From the NCBI GenBank assembly GCA_012798975.1, contig JAAZME010000225.1, positions 1 through 5,517 on the forward strand: DNA of 5,517 nucleotides, written 5' to 3'. This stretch comes from Gallicola sp. GTDB lineage: Bacteria; Bacillota; Clostridia; Tissierellales; Peptoniphilaceae. The position numbers and the translations under genes are program-made. Positions 1-5,517 of the stretch are shown here, piece after piece (the stretch's first letter is position 1; every line of letters starts with the position of its first letter). Below the pieces are notes generated by a model. It saw only the letters and a program-made list of their open reading frames with translations. It was not told the origin of the DNA and ran no database searches.

Positions 1-687
1 TACTTGGCAAAAGCTGGAATAGGTTCTCGCCGAGGAGTAGAAAAATTTATTGTTGAGGGCAAAGTTTCTATAAACGGAAAAGTTGTTACGGATCTATCTA
101 GAGATATTCAAGAAAATGATCGTGTTTTTTTAAATGGGAAAGAAGTTCAGGTCCGAGAAGACTTTATCTATTACAAAATAAATAAACCTGCGGGCTATAC
201 TACCACAGTTAAAGATCCATTTGCAGAAAGAGTTATCCTAGATTTGATAAAGGAAAAACGCAGAATTTTTCCGGTGGGAAGACTGGACAAAGATTCATGC
301 GGTCTTTTATTACTGACAAATGACGGTGATCTGACCTATCGGTTAACTCATCCTAAACATCATATGTCCAAAACCTATAGAGTTCGAGTTAAAGGCGCAC
401 CTTCTGATGCACAGATAAAAAAACTAGAACAAGGTATTCTCATGGATGGATATAAAACAAAAGAATGTGTGATTAAACGGATTAAAGATGAACAGTCAGA
501 AACGTCATTTGAGGTGATTTTATGGGAAGGAAGAAATCGTCAAATAAGAAAACTTTTTGACTCGATCAATCATCCGGTAGTATTTTTAAAAAGGATTAAA
601 ATCGGTGAGGTTCTTCTTGGCAATTTGAAAGAAGGTCAATATGAAGAACTTTCAACTGAAGAATTAGAATACTTGAGAGGTATTTAA
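1..687 (+). CDS. rluB: rRNA pseudouridine synthase, RsuA/RluB family (5'-partial)
   Basis: This enzyme isomerises a specific uridine in ribosomal RNA to pseudouridine; RluB members act on 23S rRNA during large-subunit assembly. Frame 1 is open from the first base and 228 residues are visible. An N-terminal S4 RNA-binding domain (residues 1 to about 50, with the AKAGIGSRR signature) is followed by the synthase domain. That domain carries NKPAGY, the catalytic-loop motif GRLDKDSCGLLLLTNDG with the nucleophilic Asp at visible residue 96, KTYRV, and EGRNRQIRKLF near the C-terminus. The first codons read Tyr-Leu-Ala-Lys, matching the interior of the family's usual RLQKYLAKAG start, so the TTG at position 4 is not the start and only about five residues are missing. 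The visible length fits the family (about 230 to 245). RluB rather than RsuA is favoured by the TTTVKDP segment and by what Gram-positives usually carry, but the exact target uridine is inferred. The stop codon directly abuts the next ATG. Confidence 0.92.
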   Translation, partial: YLAKAGIGSRRGVEKFIVEGKVSINGKVVTDLSRDIQENDRVFLNGKEVQVREDFIYYKINKPAGYTTTVKDPFAERVILDLIKEKRRIFPVGRLDKDSCGLLLLTNDGDLTYRLTHPKHHMSKTYRVRVKGAPSDAQIKKLEQGILMDGYKTKECVIKRIKDEQSETSFEVILWEGRNRQIRKLFDSINHPVVFLKRIKIGEVLLGNLKEGQYEELSTEELEYLRGI

Positions 688-1044
688 ATGATAGCTTTAA
701 AAGAATTGAATTATGATGATATTGGATATCTTAGAGAAAACTATCCGATTAATCTTGACTTGGACATGGAATGTCCTATTTTCACTTATGTATTCTTTGA
801 TGAAGAGAATATCGTTGGTTATTCTCAACTTCAAGTAGTAAAAAATGAAATAAAACTTTCTGATTTTCAATGCGACAAAAGAAGTGAAAATTTGAGACTA
901 TTTTATTTAAAAGCCACTGGATTAAAGGCGTTTAATTTAGGATATCAGTATATATTAAATGAAAATAATATATACCCGGGAATGGCTGAAAAGATTATAC
1001 TTGATGAGCTGTTTAAAGGAAACTGTAATGACTCTAGAGCTTAA
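688..1044 (+). CDS. Small protein of unknown function, possibly a degenerate GNAT-like fold
   Basis: I do not recognise this 118-residue protein as a named family. The start is well supported: ATG follows the rluB stop with no gap, and GAGAGG at 675-680 sits 7 nt upstream. There is no signal peptide or membrane segment, so it should be cytosolic. The pattern resembles a GNAT acetyltransferase core: a strand and helix at the N-terminus, then ENIVGYSQLQVV (residues 40-51), a strand at NEIKLSDFQC (53-62), and a helix followed by LKAFNLGYQYIL (79-90). At the place where GNATs carry the acetyl-CoA loop Q/R-x-x-G-x-G/A, this protein has R-S-E-N-L-R (65-70), which lacks both glycines. If it is a GNAT, it may be inactive or may bind another ligand. 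Its last 17 nt overlap the start of the mnmM gene, which suggests coupled translation. The GNAT relationship is a by-eye inference; expression as a real gene is much more certain. Confidence 0.8.
   Translation: MIALKELNYDDIGYLRENYPINLDLDMECPIFTYVFFDEENIVGYSQLQVVKNEIKLSDFQCDKRSENLRLFYLKATGLKAFNLGYQYILNENNIYPGMAEKIILDELFKGNCNDSRA
1015..1020 (+). promoter_or_regulatory. Ribosome binding site that sets the mnmM start
   Basis: AAAGGA lies 7 nt upstream of the ATG at 1028, inside the end of the preceding gene. The in-frame ATG at 959 has no comparable site, and using it would add 23 residues with no counterpart in the family. The 1028 start is therefore preferred. Confidence 0.75.
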
Positions 1045-1588
1045 CAATACCACTTCTTTATTCAGGTCATTTATGAAATCCTGGCTTGATAACAGGATGA
1101 TAGCAGTTGATATGACAGTGGGGAATGGAAATGACAGCGAGTTTTTACTTTCTCATAATATTAAATTTTTATATGGATTTGATATTCAAAAAAGAGCAAT
1201 AGAAATAACACAAAACCGTTTAGAGAAATCGAACTATTCCAATTTTATGCTTTTTCAGGATAATCACAAAGAAATAAAACGTTATATTCAAGAAAAAGTT
1301 GATTTGTTAGTTTATAATTTGGGATATTTACCCAAAGGAAATAAGGAGATAACAACAAAGGGTATAGATGTTGTAGAAAGTTTGAAAAAGGGCTTAGATT
1401 TATTGCTCCAAGGCGGTATGGTCTGGATTACCTTTTATCCTGGACATCCGGCAGGATATGAAGAGTCGATTATGATACTGGATTTCGTGAAAGGATTAGA
1501 TCAAAGAAAATTTCATGTGCTGAAAATGGATTACATAAATCAAATTAACTATCCGCCCTTTAGCATAGCTTTAGAAAAGAGGTATTAA
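1028..1588 (+). CDS. mnmM: tRNA (mnm5s2U34) methyltransferase MnmM, YtqB family
   Basis: This is a class I SAM-dependent methyltransferase of the YtqB family (Pfam rRNA_methylase type). In Bacillus subtilis the family was shown to convert nm5s2U to mnm5s2U at the tRNA wobble position, giving the name MnmM. From the chosen start it has 186 residues, close to B. subtilis YtqB. Visible motifs are AVDMTVGNGNDSEFL (26-40, SAM-binding motif I), FDIQ (51-54, acidic end of strand 2), the family signature NLGYLPKGNKEITT (97-110), and the YPGHPAGYEE segment (137-146). The start at 1028 is chosen because of the AAAGGA site and because 959 gives a non-homologous extension. It overlaps the previous gene by 17 nt and the next by 1 nt (TAATG). 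Lying next to rluB, it forms a small RNA-modification pair. Family assignment is firm; the exact tRNA substrate is taken from the B. subtilis work. Confidence 0.9.
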   Translation: MTLELNNTTSLFRSFMKSWLDNRMIAVDMTVGNGNDSEFLLSHNIKFLYGFDIQKRAIEITQNRLEKSNYSNFMLFQDNHKEIKRYIQEKVDLLVYNLGYLPKGNKEITTKGIDVVESLKKGLDLLLQGGMVWITFYPGHPAGYEESIMILDFVKGLDQRKFHVLKMDYINQINYPPFSIALEKRY

Positions 1589-2808
1589 TGAGAACAGCTA
1601 TAATAGGAGCAGGTGCCGCAGGTATGATGGCAGCAGCTGCTGCAGGATCCGACGAGATCGTTCTTTTTGAACAAAATGAAAAATTCGGAAAAAAAGTTTA
1701 TATAACAGGAAAAGGACGATGCAATATTACGAATAATATTGATACTTCAGAGTTTATAGAACAGATAAACCGAAATCCATATTTTTGCTACAGCGCATTA
1801 TATACTTTTACAAATAAAGATATGATGGAATTTTTAGAATCAAAGGGACTGCCGATTAAAATAGAAAGAGGGAATAGGGTGTTTCCCGCTAGTGACAAAT
1901 CGAGCGATGTTATTAAAACGATTGAAAAGTTCGTAAGAGAAAAGCATGTGTCTGTTAGATTGAATACACAAGTAAAGGATATCAGAAGAAGAGATGAGCT
2001 GTTTGAAATTACATTTGACGGCACAAAAGAATTATTTGACAGATGTATCATTGCTACTGGAGGATTATCCTATCCTTCTACAGGCTCGACGGGATTCGGA
2101 TTGAAGATAGCAGAAAAAATGGGACACAATATCATAACACCTGTACCAAGTCTCGTTCCAATCCGAACTGCAGAAAAATGGGTAGCTCAATTAAAAGGAC
2201 TTAGTTTGAGAAATATAACTCTTTCATATAAATCTAGAGGAAAAAATATTTCATATTTTGGAGATTTATTATTCAATGAGGATGGAATAACAGGGCCTAC
2301 TGCCTTGAAAATGTCGACTCATGGCAAAGATTTTAAAGAAGGTGATCTTTTTTTTATCGACTTAAAACCTGCATTATCGAAAGAGCAGCTAGAAAAACGG
2401 ATATTGCGCGATTTCAGTCTTTATTTAAACAAAGAGATTCAAAATGGTTTGTCGGATCTTCTGCCAAAAAGACTGATTTTGCCTATTCTTTCTTTGTGCA
2501 GTATAGATCTTGAGAAAAAAATCCATCAAATTACGAAACAGGAACGAGAAAAAATAATACAAAATATCAAAGGAGTACCCTTAACATTTATAGAGTTAAG
2601 AAGCTTCAAAGAAGCGATTATTACGAATGGCGGCATTGACACAAGTGAAATTGACCCAAGTACTATGGAAAGCAAAATAATCAAAGGCCTTTATTTCGCT
2701 GGTGAAATCGTTGATATCGATGCAATGACAGGCGGATTTAATTTACAGTTGGCTTTTTCAACAGGGTATCTGGCAGGAATAAGCAGTGGAGCGGATAATG
2801 GAAAATAA
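1588..2808 (+). CDS. FAD-dependent oxidoreductase, HI0933/YhiN family
   Basis: This 406-residue flavoprotein belongs to the HI0933-like family, often annotated as NAD(P)/FAD-dependent oxidoreductase or aminoacetone oxidase family. The N-terminal Rossmann segment has G7-A-G9-A-A-G12 and an acidic residue (E28) closing the second strand, for FAD binding. Family signatures follow: GKGRCNITN (41-49), ATGGLSYPSTGSTG (156-169), LLFNEDGITGP (227-237), and a C-terminal block with EIDPSTMESK (354-363), GLYFAGEIVDIDAMTGGFN (367-385) and AFSTGYLAG (389-397), which closes the FAD site. The length is normal and no frame damage is seen. The ATG overlaps the mnmM stop as TAATG, with AAGAGG 5 nt upstream. 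BaiN of Clostridium scindens, proposed to act on bile acid intermediates, belongs to this family, but nothing here indicates bile acid metabolism. The physiological substrate of the widespread housekeeping members is not established, so no gene symbol is given. Confidence 0.9.
   Translation: MRTAIIGAGAAGMMAAAAAGSDEIVLFEQNEKFGKKVYITGKGRCNITNNIDTSEFIEQINRNPYFCYSALYTFTNKDMMEFLESKGLPIKIERGNRVFPASDKSSDVIKTIEKFVREKHVSVRLNTQVKDIRRRDELFEITFDGTKELFDRCIIATGGLSYPSTGSTGFGLKIAEKMGHNIITPVPSLVPIRTAEKWVAQLKGLSLRNITLSYKSRGKNISYFGDLLFNEDGITGPTALKMSTHGKDFKEGDLFFIDLKPALSKEQLEKRILRDFSLYLNKEIQNGLSDLLPKRLILPILSLCSIDLEKKIHQITKQEREKIIQNIKGVPLTFIELRSFKEAIITNGGIDTSEIDPSTMESKIIKGLYFAGEIVDIDAMTGGFNLQLAFSTGYLAGISSGADNGK
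2788..2791 (+). promoter_or_regulatory. Ribosome binding site that sets the cmk start
   Basis: GGAG ends 6 nt before the ATG at 2798. An in-frame GTG at 2786 would add four residues, but it overlaps this site and has no good one of its own, so ATG 2798 is preferred. Confidence 0.65.
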
Positions 2809-3691
2809 ACTATATTTAGATATTGAAACTAATGATTCTGAGATCATTAATCGAATAAATAAAGAGATACTTGAAAGAGAAGGTTCTGTGAATACGATCA
2901 TTATATCCATACCTTCTCATAAACATTTTAATAAGAAACTATTGAGTTTGATAGAAGATGACTGTGTTGCGGTTTATTTTCATTCAGACATTTTAAAGGA
3001 GCAGCTGGAGCAGATCATTATTACATTTATTGAAAATGAAAAATATAATATTGCTATCGATGGACCCTCAGGATCAGGGAAGAGTACGATTGCAAAAGCT
3101 CTTGCATCTATATTATCTATCGATTATTTAGACACAGGAGCGATGTATAGAGCTATTACTTATATGTTGATTAAAGACAAAATCGATCTCCACCATGAAG
3201 ATTCTGTGTGCAGCTATATAGCAGATCTTTCAATGCTTATCAAAAATCAGAGAATTTATCTAGATGGCAAAGATGTGCAAGACCATCGAAGAGATCAAAT
3301 TGTCACTAAGAATGTCTCTTTAGTTTCAGGCTATGAATGTGTTCGTTCGAAACTTGTAGAGATTCAAAGACGGATTTCAAAAGAAAATTCTTCAATTTTA
3401 GATGGTCGAGATATTGGCACTGTTGTTTTGCCAAAAGCAAAGTATAAGTTCTATCTTAACGCTGATGTTGAGATCCGCGCACGCAGAAGATTTGAGGAAA
3501 CAAAAGAAGATATCAGCTATGAAGAAATATTAAAAGATATTATCAAAAGAGACGAACATGATAAGAATCGTGAAATATCTCCTTTAAGAAAAGCTCCTGG
3601 AGCGGTTGAAATCGACAGTACTTCATTAAGCATATCAGAAGTAGCAGATGAAATTTTAAAGAGTATGAGGGCAGCAGATCACTATGAATAA
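2798..3691 (+). CDS. cmk: Cytidylate kinase with an extra N-terminal domain (possibly HPr-like)
   Basis: The C-terminal part, residues 83-297, is a complete cytidylate kinase, which phosphorylates CMP and dCMP with ATP in the cytosol. It shows the P-loop GPSGSGKST (89-97), DTGAMYRA (112-119), the CMP-binding DGRDIGT (202-208), and the lid and C-terminal motif RDEHDKNREISPL (251-263). At about 215 residues this portion alone equals a normal Cmk. In the family's A-x-D-A stretch after the lid it reads APGAVEID (266-273), a Gly where many members have Asp. Residues 1 to about 82 are additional. They read as strand (4-10), helix (12-29), strand (31-39), short helix (44-52), strand (56-62), helix (65-81). 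That order and length match HPr, but the active-site His and regulatory Ser positions are occupied by Ile17 and Leu48. The gene overlaps its upstream neighbour by 11 nt and plsC by 8 nt. The kinase call is firm; the HPr relationship is inference, and a remnant of another small alpha/beta domain such as AroH chorismate mutase is possible. Confidence 0.93.
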   Translation: MENKLYLDIETNDSEIINRINKEILEREGSVNTIIISIPSHKHFNKKLLSLIEDDCVAVYFHSDILKEQLEQIIITFIENEKYNIAIDGPSGSGKSTIAKALASILSIDYLDTGAMYRAITYMLIKDKIDLHHEDSVCSYIADLSMLIKNQRIYLDGKDVQDHRRDQIVTKNVSLVSGYECVRSKLVEIQRRISKENSSILDGRDIGTVVLPKAKYKFYLNADVEIRARRRFEETKEDISYEEILKDIIKRDEHDKNREISPLRKAPGAVEIDSTSLSISEVADEILKSMRAADHYE

Positions 3692-4271
3692 AATATTTTA
3701 CTGGATTGTTAGAAACATATTATATATAGTTTTCCATATCGTATATCGTATTGAAATCATTGGAGACAATGATCAAGGAACAGGAGCTATTATGATCTGT
3801 TCGAATCATACCAGCGATTTGGACCCAATCATCCTCGCTATAGCTTATAAAAAGCCGATACATTTTATGGCTAAAAAAGAATTATTTAAAAACCCTGTTT
3901 TCGGCTGGTTGATTGAAAAAGCAGGTGCTTTTCCTGTAGACCGGGGAAATGTAGATCTAAAAAGTGTAAAACATGCCATGGGGTTATTGAAATCAGAGCG
4001 AGTGTTAGGGATATTTCCTGAGGGTACAAGAGTAAAAACAGTAGATATCGCCAATATGAAAGAAGGAGTAAGTCTGATTGCGGCTAAAAGCGGTGCAGAT
4101 ATTCAACCGGTTTTAATAGAAACAAATTATAAATTATTCAAAAAAGTAAGAGTACATTTTCGCCCTATTATAAAAATGGAACAATTTAATGATATTCCGA
4201 AAAAAGAGAAGGGAAAAATAATAACAAATAATTTATTTGCATCTATATACAATAGTAAGGAGTTAGAATGA
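3684..4271 (+). CDS. plsC: 1-acyl-sn-glycerol-3-phosphate acyltransferase (PlsC family)
   Basis: PlsC transfers an acyl chain to lysophosphatidic acid, giving phosphatidic acid, the precursor of membrane phospholipids; it acts at the cytoplasmic membrane. The 195-residue protein starts with a hydrophobic stretch (residues about 5-21, flanked by Lys and Arg) that probably anchors it. Acyltransferase motifs appear in order: NHTSDLD (41-47) with the H-x4-D pair His42/Asp47, VDRG (85-88), FPEGTR (111-116), and the Pro142 region in IQPVLI. The length is typical of short Gram-positive PlsC proteins. The ATG overlaps the end of cmk by 8 nt. The best upstream purine run, GAGGG at 3667-3671, is 12 nt away, so initiation probably depends on ribosomes finishing cmk. 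CMP released from CDP-diacylglycerol reactions downstream of phosphatidic acid is a Cmk substrate, which makes the neighbourhood sensible. Acyl-donor preference cannot be read from the sequence. Confidence 0.92.
   Translation: MNKIFYWIVRNILYIVFHIVYRIEIIGDNDQGTGAIMICSNHTSDLDPIILAIAYKKPIHFMAKKELFKNPVFGWLIEKAGAFPVDRGNVDLKSVKHAMGLLKSERVLGIFPEGTRVKTVDIANMKEGVSLIAAKSGADIQPVLIETNYKLFKKVRVHFRPIIKMEQFNDIPKKEKGKIITNNLFASIYNSKELE
4257..4262 (+). promoter_or_regulatory. Ribosome binding site of ispH
   Basis: AAGGAG lies 5 nt before the ATG at 4268, which itself overlaps the plsC stop as ATGA. The site together with the conserved IspH N-terminus confirms this start. Confidence 0.8.
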
Positions 4272-5517
4272 TAATAAAAATAGCAGATCATGCCGGTTTT
4301 TGTGGCGGAGTAAAAAGAGCTGTAAAGATAGCGGAAGAAGCAGTAAGCTTTAAGGGCGATACCTATTCTTTAGGTCCTATCGTGCATAATAAACAGCAGA
4401 CAGAAGCTCTTGAGAAAAAAGGTCTTCAGGTATTAGAAGATTATAAAGAGCAAGAAACAGGCAATATCGTTATAAGAAGCCATGGTGCAGCAAAATGTGT
4501 TGTGGAGGATATGGAAAATAGAGGTTTTAATGTGATTGATGCAACTTGTCCTGTGCTGCTAAAGATATATGAAAAAATTAAAGAAAAAGAAGAAGAGTAT
4601 CAAATTGTGATTATTGGTGATCCAGAACATCCAGAAATCATCGGAATCGCAGGTCAGTTAGAACAAAAACCTATCATTGTAAATACGAAAGATGAAGCAG
4701 AAAAAATAAAAAACCAAGAAAAACTTTATATTATTTCACAAACTACGAATAGAATGGAGAAATTTTTGGAATTATCTGATATAATAGATAGAAGTAATGC
4801 TTATGTATTGATAGATAATACTATTTGTAATGCCACAAGAAATCGTCAGCAAGCAACAGAAGAACTTTCGAAAGATGTTGAAGCAATGATTACCATTGGT
4901 GGTTTAAATAGTTCAAATACAAATAAACTGTATGAAATCACGAAGAAACATTGTAAAAACACTTTTCGGATCGAAACAGTAGATGATTTATCTTTACAAG
5001 AAGTATTAAAATTTAATACAATAGGTATAACAGCTGGTGCTTCCACACCAGATTGGATTATTGAGGAGGTTGTAAACGTAATGGATAATTACAGCAAGGA
5101 TTTTATGGAACAAGTAGAGGATAGTATAACAAAGATTTACCCGAAAGATATTGTAAAGGGCCGCGTACTTTATGTTAGAGACAATGAGGTAGCAGTTGAT
5201 ATAGGGTACAGAAGCGATGGTTTAATCAAACACGATGAAATTTCATCTGATGAAAGTGTTAAGCCGCAAGATCTTTTCAAGCCGGAACAAGAAATAGAAG
5301 TTTACGTTATTAAAATGGACGACGGCGAGGGAAATGTTGTATTATCAACTAGAAGAGTTGAAGGTTTGAAAAATTGGGAAAATTTAGTAGATGCATATAA
5401 TGCGGATGAAACTGTTGAGGCCCAAGTCGTTAGAGAAGTTAAAGGTGGTCTTTTAGCTACAGTTAAAGGAATTAACGCATTTATTCCTGGTTCTCAAGTC
5501 ACAACACATTATGTAAA
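4268..5517 (+). CDS. ispH: IspH (HMBPP reductase) fused to ribosomal S1 domains (3'-partial)
   Basis: The open frame runs off the window; 416 codons are visible. Residues 1 to about 273 are 4-hydroxy-3-methylbut-2-enyl diphosphate reductase, the last step of the MEP pathway, giving IPP and DMAPP with a 4Fe-4S cluster. The cluster cysteines are Cys12 (in GFCGGVKRA), Cys94 (in DATCP) and Cys187 (in NTICNAT). Substrate-binding residues are also present: His40, His72 (RSHG), His121 and catalytic Glu123 (in EHPE), the SQTT segment (157-160), NSSN (214-217) and Ser259 (in TAGAS). A linker (about 273-290) leads to S1 domain 1 (about 291-363, VKGRVLYVRDNEVAVDIGY to VVLSTRR) and the start of S1 domain 2 (from about 381, with GINAFIPGSQV). 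S1 domains bind single-stranded RNA and, in ribosomal protein S1, mRNA. This fusion is known from Clostridia, where complete proteins usually carry several S1 repeats, so more should follow beyond the window. Whether the halves cooperate is not established. The start overlaps plsC by 4 nt. Confidence 0.95.
   Translation, partial: MIIKIADHAGFCGGVKRAVKIAEEAVSFKGDTYSLGPIVHNKQQTEALEKKGLQVLEDYKEQETGNIVIRSHGAAKCVVEDMENRGFNVIDATCPVLLKIYEKIKEKEEEYQIVIIGDPEHPEIIGIAGQLEQKPIIVNTKDEAEKIKNQEKLYIISQTTNRMEKFLELSDIIDRSNAYVLIDNTICNATRNRQQATEELSKDVEAMITIGGLNSSNTNKLYEITKKHCKNTFRIETVDDLSLQEVLKFNTIGITAGASTPDWIIEEVVNVMDNYSKDFMEQVEDSITKIYPKDIVKGRVLYVRDNEVAVDIGYRSDGLIKHDEISSDESVKPQDLFKPEQEIEVYVIKMDDGEGNVVLSTRRVEGLKNWENLVDAYNADETVEAQVVREVKGGLLATVKGINAFIPGSQVTTHYV
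5064..5083 (+). promoter_or_regulatory. Candidate internal translation start at the IspH/S1 junction
   Basis: AGGAGGT (5064-5070), a complete Shine-Dalgarno match, precedes an in-frame ATG at 5081 (codon 272) by 10 nt. A second in-frame ATG at 5105 (codon 280) has AAGGA at 5096-5100 only 4 nt upstream. Either start would give a free S1-domain protein beginning right after IspH ends. The site also encodes the Glu-Glu-Val of the IspH C-terminus, so it could be a coincidence of coding; the spacing is slightly long. Confidence 0.4.

Larger units (their letters stand above)
1..5517 (+). other. Probable single operon with overlapping genes
   Basis: All seven genes are on one strand with junctions of 0, -17, -1, -11, -8 and -4 nt. 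No hairpin followed by a T-run and no convincing promoter was seen between them. Cotranscription is inferred from this; the operon's own promoter and terminator lie outside the window. Confidence 0.75.

Noticed and set aside
4..687. TTG at position 4 as the start of the pseudouridine synthase
   Set aside because: The preceding codon TAC is in frame and gives the family's conserved Tyr-Leu-Ala-Lys, so the gene clearly begins before the window.
959..1027. Longer mnmM start at ATG 959
   Set aside because: It would overlap the upstream gene by 86 nt, has no good ribosome binding site, and adds 23 residues not expected in the YtqB family.
1788..2051. Open frame of 87 codons on the minus strand
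   Set aside because: It lies wholly within the conserved flavoprotein gene, has Ser/Leu-rich content typical of an antisense frame, and shows no recognisable motif.
2636..2666. TTGACA and TACTAT as a possible internal promoter
   Set aside because: The spacer is 19 nt, the -10 matches only four of six bases, and the stretch encodes the conserved GIDTSEIDPSTM of the flavoprotein, which explains it.
2786..2797. GTG start for cmk at 2786
   Set aside because: The GGAG that serves ATG 2798 lies inside this extension, and the four extra residues have no support.
3845..4054. Open frame of 69 codons on the minus strand
   Set aside because: It is antisense to the conserved PlsC motifs and shows no domain or independent support.
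4846..5046. Open frame of 66 codons on the minus strand
   Set aside because: It is antisense to the IspH coding region, including its conserved NSSN and TAGAS segments, and shows no motif.
1..5517. CRISPR arrays, tRNA or rRNA genes, insertion sequences, riboswitches, Rho-independent terminators
   Set aside because: The whole window is accounted for by overlapping protein-coding genes; no direct-repeat arrays, terminal inverted repeats or hairpin plus T-run were seen.

Overview
The window looks like a stretch of core chromosome from a low-GC, Gram-positive anaerobe of the class Clostridia or a close relative. Three things point there: strongly AT-rich coding sequence with AGGAGG-type ribosome binding sites, an IspH reductase fused to ribosomal S1 domains (an arrangement known from Clostridia), and the gene order flavoprotein, cmk, plsC, ispH-S1. 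The genus cannot be fixed from this sequence.

Every gene is on the + strand and the block is fully packed: there is no intergenic space at all. In order it holds an RsuA/RluB-type rRNA pseudouridine synthase (its first few codons lie before the window), a 118-residue protein with a GNAT-like look but no clear cofactor loop, the tRNA wobble-uridine methyltransferase MnmM (YtqB family), an HI0933/YhiN-family flavoprotein, a cytidylate kinase with an extra N-terminal domain of about 82 residues, a PlsC-type acyltransferase, and IspH fused to at least two S1 domains, which runs off the 3' end. Successive genes abut or overlap by 0, 17, 1, 11, 8 and 4 nt. I see no convincing internal promoter or terminator, so this is most likely one operon, or part of one, with translational coupling.

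Functionally it is a growth-related housekeeping set: rRNA and tRNA modification (rluB, mnmM), CMP/dCMP phosphorylation for nucleotide and CDP-lipid supply (cmk), phosphatidic acid synthesis (plsC), isoprenoid precursor synthesis (ispH) and mRNA binding or translation (S1). The cmk-S1 linkage resembles the cmk-rpsA neighbourhood of Proteobacteria, here with plsC and ispH in between.

I found no mobile element, CRISPR array, RNA gene or defence system. The points most worth a second look are (1) a full AGGAGGT site and in-frame ATG exactly at the IspH/S1 junction, which could yield a free S1 protein from the fusion gene; (2) the N-terminal domain on the cytidylate kinase, which matches the length and secondary-structure pattern of HPr but lacks both HPr phosphorylation sites; and (3) the degenerate GNAT-like small protein between rluB and mnmM.
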